Part shown: positions 46,400 to 55,002 of the stretch, one piece after another
Layout: every line of letters starts with the position of its first letter
How positions within the stretch are numbered: the stretch's first letter is position 1
Notes under the pieces: model-generated
Databases searched by the model: none
The model's input: only the letters and a program-made list of their open reading frames with translations
Told to the model about the DNA's origin: nothing
Source: Alteribacillus sp. YIM 98480
Lineage (GTDB): Bacteria > Bacillota > Bacilli > Bacillales > Marinococcaceae
Reading direction: 5' to 3'
Length of the DNA: 64,000 nt
Assembly: GCF_009765375.1 (NCBI RefSeq)
Contig: NZ_VTOK01000006.1
Coordinates: 1 to 64,000, forward strand
Position numbers and translations under genes: made by a program

Positions 46400-46524
46400 T
46401 GTCTAGCGCAAGCGCCTACTCGCTCGAGATTCCTTCGGTTCGTCAATGGAAAGCAAAGATCAGCTTTCCATATGCCGCCCCTCCAGGACTTGTCGCTCGT
46501 GAGCAAGGCGCTTGCGCTTTTCTT
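46400..46524 (+). repeat. Dispersed repeat R1, 125-bp copy 2
   Basis: Same length and about 95% identity to 30158-30282. Outer arms AGCGCAAGCGCC / GGCGCTTGCGCT pair perfectly here where copy 1 has a G-T pair. The left flank GGTAAGAAATTATAAAT is shared with the long variant near 24064. Confidence 0.8.
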
Positions 46525-46528
46525 ATAA

Positions 46529-46785
46529 GGGACTGTTCAAAAGGTTCTTTAGGGTGTGTCGGCATCTAGCAGCTGGAATAAGCGCTGCTCTCCTGCGGGA
46601 AATAGGGCAGTGTGAAGACAGTGAAGGATTTACTCACGAGAAGGCTTAACCGCCGTCCGAAGCCAAGAAGACACTACGAGAACGGAGCAAAGAGAGTTGG
46701 AAGATGCCGCATTTGAGTCCTAGAGAAAGCAAGTATATTCCAGATGCGTTTGCCGAAAATTGACTTACAGCACAGCTCCTTACGT
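46529..46785. mobile_element. MITE-like repeat R2, divergent copy
   Basis: About 257 bp. Ends GGGACTGT (left) and ACAGCTCC (right) resemble the R2 terminal repeats; internal CTCCTGCGGGAAA, GGGCAGTGTGAAGAC and AAGTATATTCCAGATGCG match 39374-39568. It abuts the R1 copy at 46400 and the stop codon of the adh gene. Confidence 0.6.
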
Positions 46786-47921
46786 TATGGTTTTAATACT
46801 ACTTTGATACAATCATCATGTTTTTCATCAAATATATCGTATCCTTTTTCTGCTTGATCGAGAGGAAGGCGGTGCGTAATAATATCTGTAGGATCGAACT
46901 CTTGATTTATTATTTTATTATACAACTCTGGAATGTAATGGATAATGGGTGCTTGTCCCATCTTTAACGTGATGTTCCTGGCAAAAAAATCACCTAACGG
47001 AAAGGCATTATAACGCGTACCATACACTCCTACTATACTAACTGTTCCTCCTTTTCTTACTGCCTGACTTGCCAGTACAATCGGCCCCATTGTTCCCCCT
47101 TGAAGTTTAAGGGCTGTTTCTACCATTTCAACTGCAGATTTTTTTCCATCCATTCCTACACAATCAATTACAGAATCTGCCCCTCCTTTTGTTATTTCTT
47201 TTAAATGGGTGCCTAGATGGTCCTGCTTAGAAAAATCATAGACTTCCACTTTATTTACATTTTTAGCATGGTCTAATCGATACTGGACATAATCAACTGC
47301 GATCACGCGCTTAGCCCCTTTTAACCAAGCAAACTTCTGTGCAAGCAAACCTACTGGACCGCAGCCTAGCACAATAACGGTATCATTTTTTTGCACATTT
47401 GCTTGTTCTACACCCCAATAGGCAGTTGGAATAATATCTGAAAGAAACAGAATGCTTTCGTCTTCGAGTTCGCATTCTTCTGGCACGACAAATGGAGTGA
47501 AATTTCCATAAGGAACTCTTAATAACTCTGCTTGACCGCCGGGATATCCCCCAAATGTTCCGGAATATCCGAAATATGCACCTGCCTCACCATGAGGATT
47601 TGAGTTGTCGCATTGACTCTCTAATTGGTTCTTGCAATAGTAACAATCTCCGCAAGCAATGTTAAAAGGGACAATAACTCTATCTCCTTTTTTCACTTTT
47701 GTCACATCAGGTCCCGTATCTTCAACAATTCCCATTGGCTCGTGTCCAATAATATAACCCTCCGGAAAATTAGGAACCATTCCGTGGATTAAGTGAAGGT
47801 CTGAACCACAAATAGCTGTACTTGTTATTTTTACTAGTATGTCGTCTTTTTTTTCAATTTTTGCGTTTGGAACTTCTTTTACTTTCACGTCTTTTATTCC
47901 TTGGTATGTTACGGCTTTCAT
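46785..47921 (-). CDS. Zinc-dependent alcohol/formaldehyde dehydrogenase
   Basis: 378 aa MDR-family enzyme. Catalytic zinc site: Cys38 in ICGSDLH, the GHEPMG motif; structural zinc Cys cluster CGDCYYCKNQLESQC; Rossmann GCGPVG near 185. Closest to the glutathione-independent formaldehyde dehydrogenase-like proteins (AdhB type of B. subtilis). Substrate probably an aldehyde or alcohol. Divergent from an aldo/keto reductase with 174 nt between. RBS AGAGGTG. Confidence 0.92.
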   Translation of the reverse strand: MKAVTYQGIKDVKVKEVPNAKIEKKDDILVKITSTAICGSDLHLIHGMVPNFPEGYIIGHEPMGIVEDTGPDVTKVKKGDRVIVPFNIACGDCYYCKNQLESQCDNSNPHGEAGAYFGYSGTFGGYPGGQAELLRVPYGNFTPFVVPEECELEDESILFLSDIIPTAYWGVEQANVQKNDTVIVLGCGPVGLLAQKFAWLKGAKRVIAVDYVQYRLDHAKNVNKVEVYDFSKQDHLGTHLKEITKGGADSVIDCVGMDGKKSAVEMVETALKLQGGTMGPIVLASQAVRKGGTVSIVGVYGTRYNAFPLGDFFARNITLKMGQAPIIHYIPELYNKIINQEFDPTDIITHRLPLDQAEKGYDIFDEKHDDCIKVVLKP

Positions 47922-48095
47922 ATTTGCACCTCTGCTATTGGTATTTATGCATTTATATATAATTGGTACATAAGAAATGGTAGACTGTCTCCTTTTAGAT
48001 AACCTTTCCTAAATGATTAGATTTATGATATTTGTAAAAAAAGCTGTTACAATAAGAATCGTTATTTGTGCTGATGACTGAAAGGAAGTGAAGAA

Positions 48096-49091
48096 ATGAA
48101 ATACAAAAAGTTAGGAAAAAGCGGTACAATTGTTTCGGAATTATGCTTAGGTACCATGACGTTTGGAAAAGGAACTTCTGAAAAAGACGCTATTCGCATG
48201 GTTCATCAGTTTCTTGATTATGGAGGAAATTTTATCGACACAGCTGACGTATACGTTGGCGGAAGATCAGAAGAAATAGTTGGGGAGGCTATTAAAGATA
48301 GACGATCCGATGTAGTACTGGCTACAAAAGTTCGGATGAAAGTAGGAGAAAATCCGAATGATGTTGGATACTCACGTAAACGTGTGGTGGAAGGGGTTGA
48401 ACAAAGTCTTAAACGACTTAAAACAGATTATATTGATCTCTATCAGCTGCATGTATGGGATCATCTTACCCCAATAGAGGAAACACTCCGAACGCTTGAT
48501 GATCTCATTTCTTCTGGGAAAGTTAGATACATTGGCTGCTCTAATTTTTTGGCCTGGCAGTTAATGAAATCTTTGTCGGTTAGTGAACAAAAAAATGCAG
48601 CCAAATTCATTACCATTCAGCCGCAATATAGTTTACTGCACCGGGAAATGGATAGGGAAGTGGTTTCTCTTTGTCAAGAGGAAGGGATAGGGATTCTTCC
48701 GTGGGCTCCGCTTGGAGGGGGGTTCTTAACAGGAAAATACGATTCTTTACATAAGCCAGATCAAGAGTGGCGATTAGTTACAGCAGGGCCGGGTGAATAC
48801 TATTGGGAAAATAAAGCGCTTGAGAGAAATTTTATCATTCTTGAGAAAGTAAAAAAGATAGCAGCTGAGATTGATAAGACGCCGGCTCAGGTTGCACTAA
48901 ATTGGCTGTTAATGAAAGAAGGCATCACATCGCCAATTTTTGGAGCAAGAACCCTAGAACAATTTGAAGAAAATATAAACGCTGCTGGATGGAGGTTAAG
49001 CGAAGAACACTTTGAAGAACTAGATCAGATTAGTGCGCTGCCTCCGGAATATCCTAATCGATTTATTGAAAAATTTAAAAGAGACATTTAA
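48096..49091 (+). CDS. Aldo/keto reductase
   Basis: 331 aa NADPH-dependent TIM-barrel reductase. Catalytic Asp in FIDTADVYVGG, Tyr in the same segment, Lys in ATKVRM and His in YQLHVWD; cofactor loop GARTLEQFEENI. YcsN/IolS-like group. RBS AAAGGAAG. Confidence 0.93.
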   Translation: MKYKKLGKSGTIVSELCLGTMTFGKGTSEKDAIRMVHQFLDYGGNFIDTADVYVGGRSEEIVGEAIKDRRSDVVLATKVRMKVGENPNDVGYSRKRVVEGVEQSLKRLKTDYIDLYQLHVWDHLTPIEETLRTLDDLISSGKVRYIGCSNFLAWQLMKSLSVSEQKNAAKFITIQPQYSLLHREMDREVVSLCQEEGIGILPWAPLGGGFLTGKYDSLHKPDQEWRLVTAGPGEYYWENKALERNFIILEKVKKIAAEIDKTPAQVALNWLLMKEGITSPIFGARTLEQFEENINAAGWRLSEEHFEELDQISALPPEYPNRFIEKFKRDI

Positions 49092-49097
49092 ACAGAT

Positions 49098-49122
49098 TGA
49101 GAAGGGGGAAGCTCCCTTCTCA
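49098..49122. terminator. Bidirectional terminator between akr and cupin
   Basis: TGAGAAGGG / CCCTTCTCA, 7-nt loop, T run; it includes the stop codon of the cupin gene. Confidence 0.75.
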
Positions 49123-49629
49123 TTTTTCTTCTGTCCATTTTTTAATGAGCGGTCCATCTTTACCAAAAACAGGGTCAAGCTCTGGCAGGGGGACATTTTT
49201 AATGACCTCCAACACTTCTGGTCTTTCCTTTCGTTCTCCGGTTTTAAGATTATAATTTGATCCATTCGGATACGCACCAGTTATTCGAAAATCGAAACTA
49301 GAACTCATCTTTTTGTGGCCGGTTCCGGCAGGAAGAACGATAACGTCTCCTGCTTTTAAATCAAAAGTAGTACCTTTTTTGCCGCCGAGTTTGATGCGGA
49401 CAGAACCTTTCAAAACGCCTAGTACTTCATGAGAGTTGCTGTGATAGTGGTGATAATCTAATACATCTCCTCTCCAGCTGTTTTTCCAATTGTTATGATA
49501 AAAGGTATCTTGGCATGCTTCAGGTTCATCAGCAAATACTGCTGAATACAAAAGGACCGGCAAATTTTCATTATTTGGTATGCTGCCATCATCTGTAAAA
49601 GTCATAGAGGTGATTTTTTGTTTTTTCAC
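49120..49629 (-). CDS. Cupin domain protein (YjlB-like)
   Basis: 169 aa beta-barrel cupin. Metal ligands in HHYHSNSHE (motif 1) and LPAGTGHK (motif 2). YjlB-type stand-alone cupins have no fixed function. AGGAGGG touches ATG 49635, leaving no spacer, while GTG 49629 is 7 nt away, so GTG is preferred. Confidence 0.88.
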   Translation of the reverse strand: MKKQKITSMTFTDDGSIPNNENLPVLLYSAVFADEPEACQDTFYHNNWKNSWRGDVLDYHHYHSNSHEVLGVLKGSVRIKLGGKKGTTFDLKAGDVIVLPAGTGHKKMSSSFDFRITGAYPNGSNYNLKTGERKERPEVLEVIKNVPLPELDPVFGKDGPLIKKWTEEK

Positions 49630-49693
49630 GTTCATCCCTCCTAGGTCTTCAGCTATTTCTTTATATATCCTTCGTTGTTATTGATTAAATGAA

Positions 49694-50650
49694 TTATACC
49701 TTCAAAACTGCTCCGTCTAGGCGTTTTATCCCGCGCAAATCTGCCAGTTCTTTTACTAATTGCAGGGCGGCTTTATCTTTTTGCTTCGCTTCTACCATTA
49801 TATCCAAAGATTGTCCGTATTGTTTTATAGCATCGATAAGAGGAAGGATAAATGCAAGATCTACATAATCGGCATGACTTCTGTAGGCTGCTTCAGATTT
49901 TGGCGAAGAAACATGAATTTTTGGAGGATGCGGTGTATGTTTCCATGTTTTAAATACACGTGGCAAAATCATTTCAAGGTTTTCGGATGAATGCCGATTT
50001 GCCTTGTAGTGATGAAAATCAAACATACAAGGGATGTTTTCTGTTTCACAGATATCTAATACTTCAAAAGCCGTGTAGGTTTTATCATCATTTTCAAGAG
50101 TCATCTGTTTTTTTATGGGAAGCGGCAGCTGCTGAAGATTCGTATAAAACCGATTAACAGCAGCACTTTTATCACCATATGCTCCACCGACATGAAGATT
50201 AATGTAAGCTTCTGTTGATAAATTCATGGCATCTAACAAATGGTAATGATATTTCATGTCGTTTACTGCGTTCGCTGTAATATACGGCTTATCGCTTGTG
50301 AAAAGGGTGAATTGATTAGGATGAAAGCTTGTTCGAATGCCATGTTGTTTAACAAGCCCTCCTATTTCCTTATAAAGAGAGGAAAAGGGTGAAAGATAGT
50401 CCCACTCGACTTCCTGATGAGTAGCAAGAGGGACAAGTGATGATGAAAATCGATATAGTTTAATGCCGTGTGCAATATTAAAATGCAGGGCGCGTATGGT
50501 ATGTTCAAGGTTTTTCTTTGTAATATTATACAACGCTCTTTTTCTTTCCTGATCATTCATTTTTTTCCAGCGGCTAAAAGTCAGTGTTTTTGCAGGTGAA
50601 GTATTCCAAAGCGAGGTGGCGTGAGCAACATAACCAAGTCGAATAATCAT
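49694..50650 (-). CDS. uvsE: UV damage endonuclease UvsE
   Basis: 318 aa TIM-barrel UVDE nuclease that nicks 5' of UV photoproducts with three metals. Motifs: RLGYVAHATSLWNTSP, TSFHPNQF, LHVGGAYGDK, LENDDKTYT and FDFHHYKANRH carry metal-binding His, Glu and Asp. Orthologue of B. subtilis ywjD. Its start ATG overlaps the stop of the upstream gene (ATGA). Confidence 0.95.
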   Translation of the reverse strand: MIIRLGYVAHATSLWNTSPAKTLTFSRWKKMNDQERKRALYNITKKNLEHTIRALHFNIAHGIKLYRFSSSLVPLATHQEVEWDYLSPFSSLYKEIGGLVKQHGIRTSFHPNQFTLFTSDKPYITANAVNDMKYHYHLLDAMNLSTEAYINLHVGGAYGDKSAAVNRFYTNLQQLPLPIKKQMTLENDDKTYTAFEVLDICETENIPCMFDFHHYKANRHSSENLEMILPRVFKTWKHTPHPPKIHVSSPKSEAAYRSHADYVDLAFILPLIDAIKQYGQSLDIMVEAKQKDKAALQLVKELADLRGIKRLDGAVLKV

Positions 50651-50940
50651 TGCTTCTCTATTTCCTCGGACACCACAAAAGCCAGGTCGTCATTACCAAA
50701 CAAGGACAAGACCCCTAGCAACGTTTCATTTGATATGTCTTCTGATTCTTCTTTAGGTACCGTTAAATCAATAGCTTGCTCAAGCTGAGGATTATTGCCT
50801 TGGTCTGGATAAGCTTTCAGATAGAGCTCCTGAGGATTTAAATGATGGTTAACGCACCACTGAGCAAAAACTAATATCATCATCTTTTCATCCTGCTGGT
50901 AGCTTTTAATAATTTTATCTTCAACTTCTTTTTGATTCAT
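50647..50940 (-). CDS. YwjC-like small protein, partner of UvsE
   Basis: 97 aa, acidic, soluble; MMILVFAQWCVNHHLNPQEL is a recognisable core. It occupies the place of ywjC before ywjD in B. subtilis, overlapping uvsE by 4 nt, so the two are translationally coupled. Function unknown, probably a UvsE accessory. RBS GGAGG. Confidence 0.82.
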   Translation of the reverse strand: MNQKEVEDKIIKSYQQDEKMMILVFAQWCVNHHLNPQELYLKAYPDQGNNPQLEQAIDLTVPKEESEDISNETLLGVLSLFGNDDLAFVVSEEIEKQ

Positions 50941-51076
50941 TTTATTATTTCCTCCGTAATTTTTATGAGTGTATGTCTATAGTAAAGGACAATATATTCG
51001 TTTACAAATACAAATCACTCCTTCGTTCATATTCCCATAAGCATTGAGACATAGTAACAATACGGAGGGATAAGAA

Positions 51077-52261
51077 ATGAAAATACTGCGCTATATGCTC
51101 ACGCTTACGATATTATTTTCTTTTCTATTACCGGAAACCACTTTAATCTTTTCCGAAGACTCGGAAGTTTTTGCATCAAAAAACAAAACAGTTTGGTTTG
51201 ATGACGATGATGATCTGGCTCTTTTTACGGAATCTCATGCCACACTTGATTTTCATTTTTTAGATGTCGGGCAAGGAGATAGTACGTTAATTGTTTCTGA
51301 TTCAGGTGCTGCTATGTTAATTGATGGAGGTAAACCAGAATGCGGCAAAGAAATAGTACGTTATTTGAAAGATGCCGGGGTAGAAAAATTAGAGTGGGTT
51401 GTTGCTACTCACCCTGATATCGATCACATAGGCGGTCTAGTTGAAGTATTAGAAGAAATGGACGTAGAAAAAGTATTAGACAGCGGAAGAGAACATGACA
51501 CGAAAACCTATCAAAAATATAGGAAAATAATCAAGGATAAAAATATAGATTTCTTTCTAGCCGAAGAAGGAGAGCGTGTAAAAACAAAACTGGCCGATCA
51601 AGTAAACGTACTAAATGCTTATTCAGATAGTGACGTGCGAAACGATTCCTCCATCGTGCTTCAGTTTGTGTATAACGATACGAACGTATTGTTAACTGGA
51701 GACGCGACAGTAGTAAATGAAAAAGATATGATGAAAAAGTATGACGTGGAAGCAGACATTATAAAAGTAGCTCATCATGGGTCGCTTACTTCAACTGGAA
51801 GGAAATTTATAGAAAAAGTCGCCCCGGAAATAGCTATTATTCCGTTCGATAAAAAAAATACATTTGGCCACCCTAATGCTAGTGTATTAAATCGTTTGAG
51901 AAACACGGGTGCAGATATATATACGACGGAACATTCTGGTCATATTTTAGTCTCTTTGTATAAAGAGAATATGTACATTTCAAAGAAACCTTGGGAAGGA
52001 AAAGGTAGAAAATTTCCAACACCCGTACCAAGGATCCACATGACCAATGAACAAACCTACAAAATAGATAAACCAGTAAATATTAACACAGCTTCTAAAA
52101 AAGAAATAGCAAAACTTCCGAATATAAGTCCGGCAGCTGCAGAATTAGTGGTGGAATTTAGAGACGAAAACGGGCCTTTTCGCACAAAAGAAGATTTAAT
52201 CAAAGTAAGCGGGATTGGAAGATATACGTATAAAAAAATAAATAAATATATTACAACCTGA
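51077..52261 (+). CDS. Secreted MBL-fold nuclease-like protein with ComEA-type HhH domain
   Basis: 394 aa. Signal peptide (about 1-28); metallo-beta-lactamase domain with DVGQGDSTLI, THPDIDHIGG, LLTGDA and VAHHGS (ComEC/Rec2 C-terminal type, about 50-300); and a ComEA-type tandem helix-hairpin-helix (VNINTASKKEIAKLPNISPA to SGIGRYTYKKINKY, about 332-392). So it joins the extracellular parts of two DNA-uptake proteins in one exported protein. Likely acts on DNA outside the cell. RBS GGAGGG. Confidence 0.9.
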   Translation: MKILRYMLTLTILFSFLLPETTLIFSEDSEVFASKNKTVWFDDDDDLALFTESHATLDFHFLDVGQGDSTLIVSDSGAAMLIDGGKPECGKEIVRYLKDAGVEKLEWVVATHPDIDHIGGLVEVLEEMDVEKVLDSGREHDTKTYQKYRKIIKDKNIDFFLAEEGERVKTKLADQVNVLNAYSDSDVRNDSSIVLQFVYNDTNVLLTGDATVVNEKDMMKKYDVEADIIKVAHHGSLTSTGRKFIEKVAPEIAIIPFDKKNTFGHPNASVLNRLRNTGADIYTTEHSGHILVSLYKENMYISKKPWEGKGRKFPTPVPRIHMTNEQTYKIDKPVNINTASKKEIAKLPNISPAAAELVVEFRDENGPFRTKEDLIKVSGIGRYTYKKINKYITT

Positions 52262-52366
52262 GCTGACTTGTCCTGTAATCTTTTTTCTTTTTATAAAACT
52301 GGTTATTTATTTTCTTATAAAAAAATACGGTTAGATAAGAAGAAAAAATGACAGGAGGACGAGTCT

Positions 52367-53656
52367 GTGCAAATACATGTAGTTGCTCCAGGTGAATCCC
52401 TATGGGTTATTGCTCAAAGGTATAATGTTCCGTATAACACGATTTCTCAAGCCAATCAGCTTCCTAACCCTGATCAATTAGTAGTAGGTCAAGCGCTTGT
52501 TATTCCTATTGAAGGACGTATTCATTGGGTACAGCCAGGAGAGAATGTTTGGCACGTTAGTCAGCGCTATCAAACACCTGTAAAAGAAATTTTAAGAAGA
52601 AATAGACTGCCGTTCCCACAATATATTCCTACTGGTTATCCGCTCTATATTTTAAATGAGTTCAGACAAAAACCATCAGTTGATGTTGGCGCTTATATTG
52701 ATTTGCAAATAACAGGTGATGAGTCTCAGTCCGTCATAAATGAAATCGGTCAACATTTAACTTTTTTACAAGTATTTAGTTATCATATGAATGACGATGG
52801 GACTCTTACTTCTATTGAGGATCAGCCAATCATTAACACAGCTTATGAAAATGAGATTGTACCTTTAATGGTGATCACCAATATTGAAGAGGGCGAGTTT
52901 AGTACAGAGCTGGCTACTACGGTTTTAGGAAGTGAAGACTTACAGAACAAGCTCCTAGATGAAGCGCTGGCTACAATGGAGGAAAAAGGGTATTTAGGGT
53001 TGGATTTCGATTTGGAATATTTAGGGGCTGAAAATAGAGAACCTTACAATAATTTAATGAGAAAAGCAAAAGAGCGGCTGGATGAAAAAGGTTATTTCCT
53101 ATCTAGTGCGCTTGCTCCTCAAGTGGAACCTGGGATGCCTGGAGTGTTATATGAAGGACATGATTTTGAAACGCATGGAGAGATTGCTGATTTTGTATTT
53201 TTAATGACTTATGAATGGGGCTGGACAGGAGGTCCGCCGATGGCAGTTGCTCCTATTAATGAAGTAAGGCGGGTTATTGAATATGCTGTTTCTGTCATGC
53301 CAAGCGATAAAATTATGATGGGAATTCCTTTGTACGGATATAACTGGACGCTGCCATATGTAGAAGGTGAGACACAAGCGGAATCCATTGATCATCAGCA
53401 GGCAATTGAGTTAGCTGTTAAATATAATGCTGCTATAGAGTATGATCAAGAAGCTCAATCTCCTTTTTTTAAATATTATGATGAACAAGGGAACGAACAT
53501 GAGGTATGGTTTGATGATGCGAGAAGCATTCAAGCTAAATTTGACCTTATCAAAGAGTTTGATTTACGAGGGTTTTATTATTGGGTTCTCGGTTGGGAAT
53601 TTCCGCAAAACTGGCTGCTTTTAGAGGATAACTTTAATGTAAACAAACGAGTATAG
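52367..53656 (+). CDS. sleL: Spore cortex lytic enzyme, SleL/YaaH family
   Basis: 429 aa, GTG start behind AGGAGG. Two LysM domains (about 1-47 and 50-95) then a GH18 domain with catalytic LDFDLEY and MTYEWGWTGGPP. Acts as N-acetylglucosaminidase or epimerase-like enzyme on cortex fragments during germination. No signal peptide, as usual: it is deposited from the mother cell into the spore. No SigE/SigK promoter could be confirmed by eye. Confidence 0.93.
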   Translation: MQIHVVAPGESLWVIAQRYNVPYNTISQANQLPNPDQLVVGQALVIPIEGRIHWVQPGENVWHVSQRYQTPVKEILRRNRLPFPQYIPTGYPLYILNEFRQKPSVDVGAYIDLQITGDESQSVINEIGQHLTFLQVFSYHMNDDGTLTSIEDQPIINTAYENEIVPLMVITNIEEGEFSTELATTVLGSEDLQNKLLDEALATMEEKGYLGLDFDLEYLGAENREPYNNLMRKAKERLDEKGYFLSSALAPQVEPGMPGVLYEGHDFETHGEIADFVFLMTYEWGWTGGPPMAVAPINEVRRVIEYAVSVMPSDKIMMGIPLYGYNWTLPYVEGETQAESIDHQQAIELAVKYNAAIEYDQEAQSPFFKYYDEQGNEHEVWFDDARSIQAKFDLIKEFDLRGFYYWVLGWEFPQNWLLLEDNFNVNKRV

Positions 53657-53726
53657 GAAAATGCATGAAAATAAAGGATAAGAACATATTAAGGGAGACA
53701 ACATTACAAGGAGGTAGAAGGAACAA

Positions 53727-53972
53727 ATGGCTCGAATTGGAGTGGAAGAATCCCTTACTGATGTTCAACAGCAATTACAAGAACAAGGACATGAAGTGGT
53801 TACATTAAGGCAGGAATCAGATGCAGACGGCTGTGATTGCTGCGTTATTACTGGCCAGGATCAAAACATGATGAATATGCAAAATACAGCGCTTGAAGGG
53901 TCTGTTATCAACGCCCACGGTTTCAATTCCAATGAGATTTGTGAGCAAGTAGAACAAAAACTTCACCAATAA
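53727..53972 (+). CDS. YkuS family protein (UPF0180)
   Basis: 81 aa. Begins [17 protein letters not shown] and has [15 protein letters not shown], diagnostic for the UPF0180/YkuS family of spore formers. Function unknown. RBS AAGGAGG. Single-gene unit ended by a strong terminator. Confidence 0.92.
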   Translation: MARIGVEESLTDVQQQLQEQGHEVVTLRQESDADGCDCCVITGQDQNMMNMQNTALEGSVINAHGFNSNEICEQVEQKLHQ

Positions 53973-53986
53973 GAGTGAATGAAAGC

Positions 53987-54022
53987 CCGGTCATCTGTGA
54001 TTGAAAGATGGCCGGTTTTTTT
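53987..54022 (+). terminator. Terminator of the ykuS-like gene
   Basis: CCGGTCATCT / AGATGGCCGG, 9-nt loop, T7. Confidence 0.85.
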
Positions 54023-54074
54023 GTATTTTAAGAAAGTTTAACATTATTAAAGGGTTAAAGTATCGAAAAAATAA

Positions 54075-54106
54075 GGCTTTCGCCATTAAGGACTTGGCGA
54101 CAAGCC
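54075..54106 (+). repeat. Dispersed hairpin repeat R4, copy 2
   Basis: GGCTTTCGCCATTAAGGA then CTTGGCGACAAGCC; the arms GGCTT-CGCCA and TGGCG-AAGCC form a stem with one bulge on each side. Related to 30082-30112. Confidence 0.45.
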
Positions 54107-54158
54107 AAGTAATTATAAAATTTCACGCACCGTATTAAACTCAAAAAATAAAAATCAT

Positions 54159-54202
54159 TTGACTAACTAAATTGTTAACTATAAAATATAATTTGTTAAC
54201 AA
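54159..54202 (+). promoter_or_regulatory. bioWAFD promoter with BirA operator
   Basis: TTGACT (54159-54164), 17-nt spacer, TAAAAT (54182-54187). The perfect BirA box TTGTTAAC-N15-GTTAACAA (54172-54179, 54195-54202) covers the -10, so BirA-biotinyl-AMP would block the polymerase. Confidence 0.88.
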
Positions 54203-54230
54203 AAGAAATTAATTTCTGGAAAGGTTGTTG

Positions 54231-55001
54231 TTGCTAACAATGGAGAAACTCTACAGCGTTCGAATGAGAGCAGCGGTTGGAGGTGCTCATGAGAAAGGGG
54301 GAAAACATATTTCCGGTGGAGAGAGTCTGGCGTCTGAAACAGAATTACAAGAAAAAGCTGATTATTTACTTAAAAAAGCATTTTTACATCAGCGGGGAAA
54401 GCCAGATTTTTTTAATCTTGTGATCGAAGATGTGAAGGAGCCAGTCTGCTGCAGTGAACCTCTGCTTGTCTCCACATATAAAGTAAAAGATGCTAAAGAT
54501 GGCAGAAGTACTGCAAAATATCTTTTACAACAATGCGGATTGACCAATGCAGTGATAAACAAAGCGTTTAACATTCTTGCTAGTAACTTTCATGTTCGCG
54601 GAGCTATTCTTATTGATGCTAAAACGGGAAAACGTATTGATAATCGGGATGATCAAGGAGTACGTGTGTCTCAGCTTGATTGGAGACAAAATGATTTTAA
54701 AAATTGGTGTGAATTCCATAAAATACATGAAAACTTTCGCCTGAAAGAAGCATTAACTTTAGCTGCAAAAGTATGCAGACATTCTGCAACCATTGCCGAA
54801 CTTTGCTGGAGCGATGATCCAAATTACATAACGGGTTATATAGCTAGTCCAAAAAGAGGATATGAACGAATCACTAAAATGAAAGAAAAAGGGGATGAAA
54901 GAGGCGGGCGGCTGTTATTTATAGACCATGTTCAAGACGTCGATGCCTATGTTTACTATTTAGAAAAAAAACCTTTTATGATAAGAAACGGAGGAGAATA
55001 A
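54231..55001 (+). CDS. bioW: 6-carboxyhexanoate-CoA ligase
   Basis: 256 aa. Makes pimeloyl-CoA from pimelate and ATP, first step of Bacillus biotin synthesis. Motifs [48 protein letters not shown] and [15 protein letters not shown] fit BioW. TTG 54231 sits 6 nt after GGAAAGG and gives the same N-terminal length as the B. subtilis protein; ATG 54240 is an alternative. One base separates its stop from bioA. Confidence 0.95.
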   Translation: MLTMEKLYSVRMRAAVGGAHEKGGKHISGGESLASETELQEKADYLLKKAFLHQRGKPDFFNLVIEDVKEPVCCSEPLLVSTYKVKDAKDGRSTAKYLLQQCGLTNAVINKAFNILASNFHVRGAILIDAKTGKRIDNRDDQGVRVSQLDWRQNDFKNWCEFHKIHENFRLKEALTLAAKVCRHSATIAELCWSDDPNYITGYIASPKRGYERITKMKEKGDERGGRLLFIDHVQDVDAYVYYLEKKPFMIRNGGE

Positions 55002-55002
55002 A

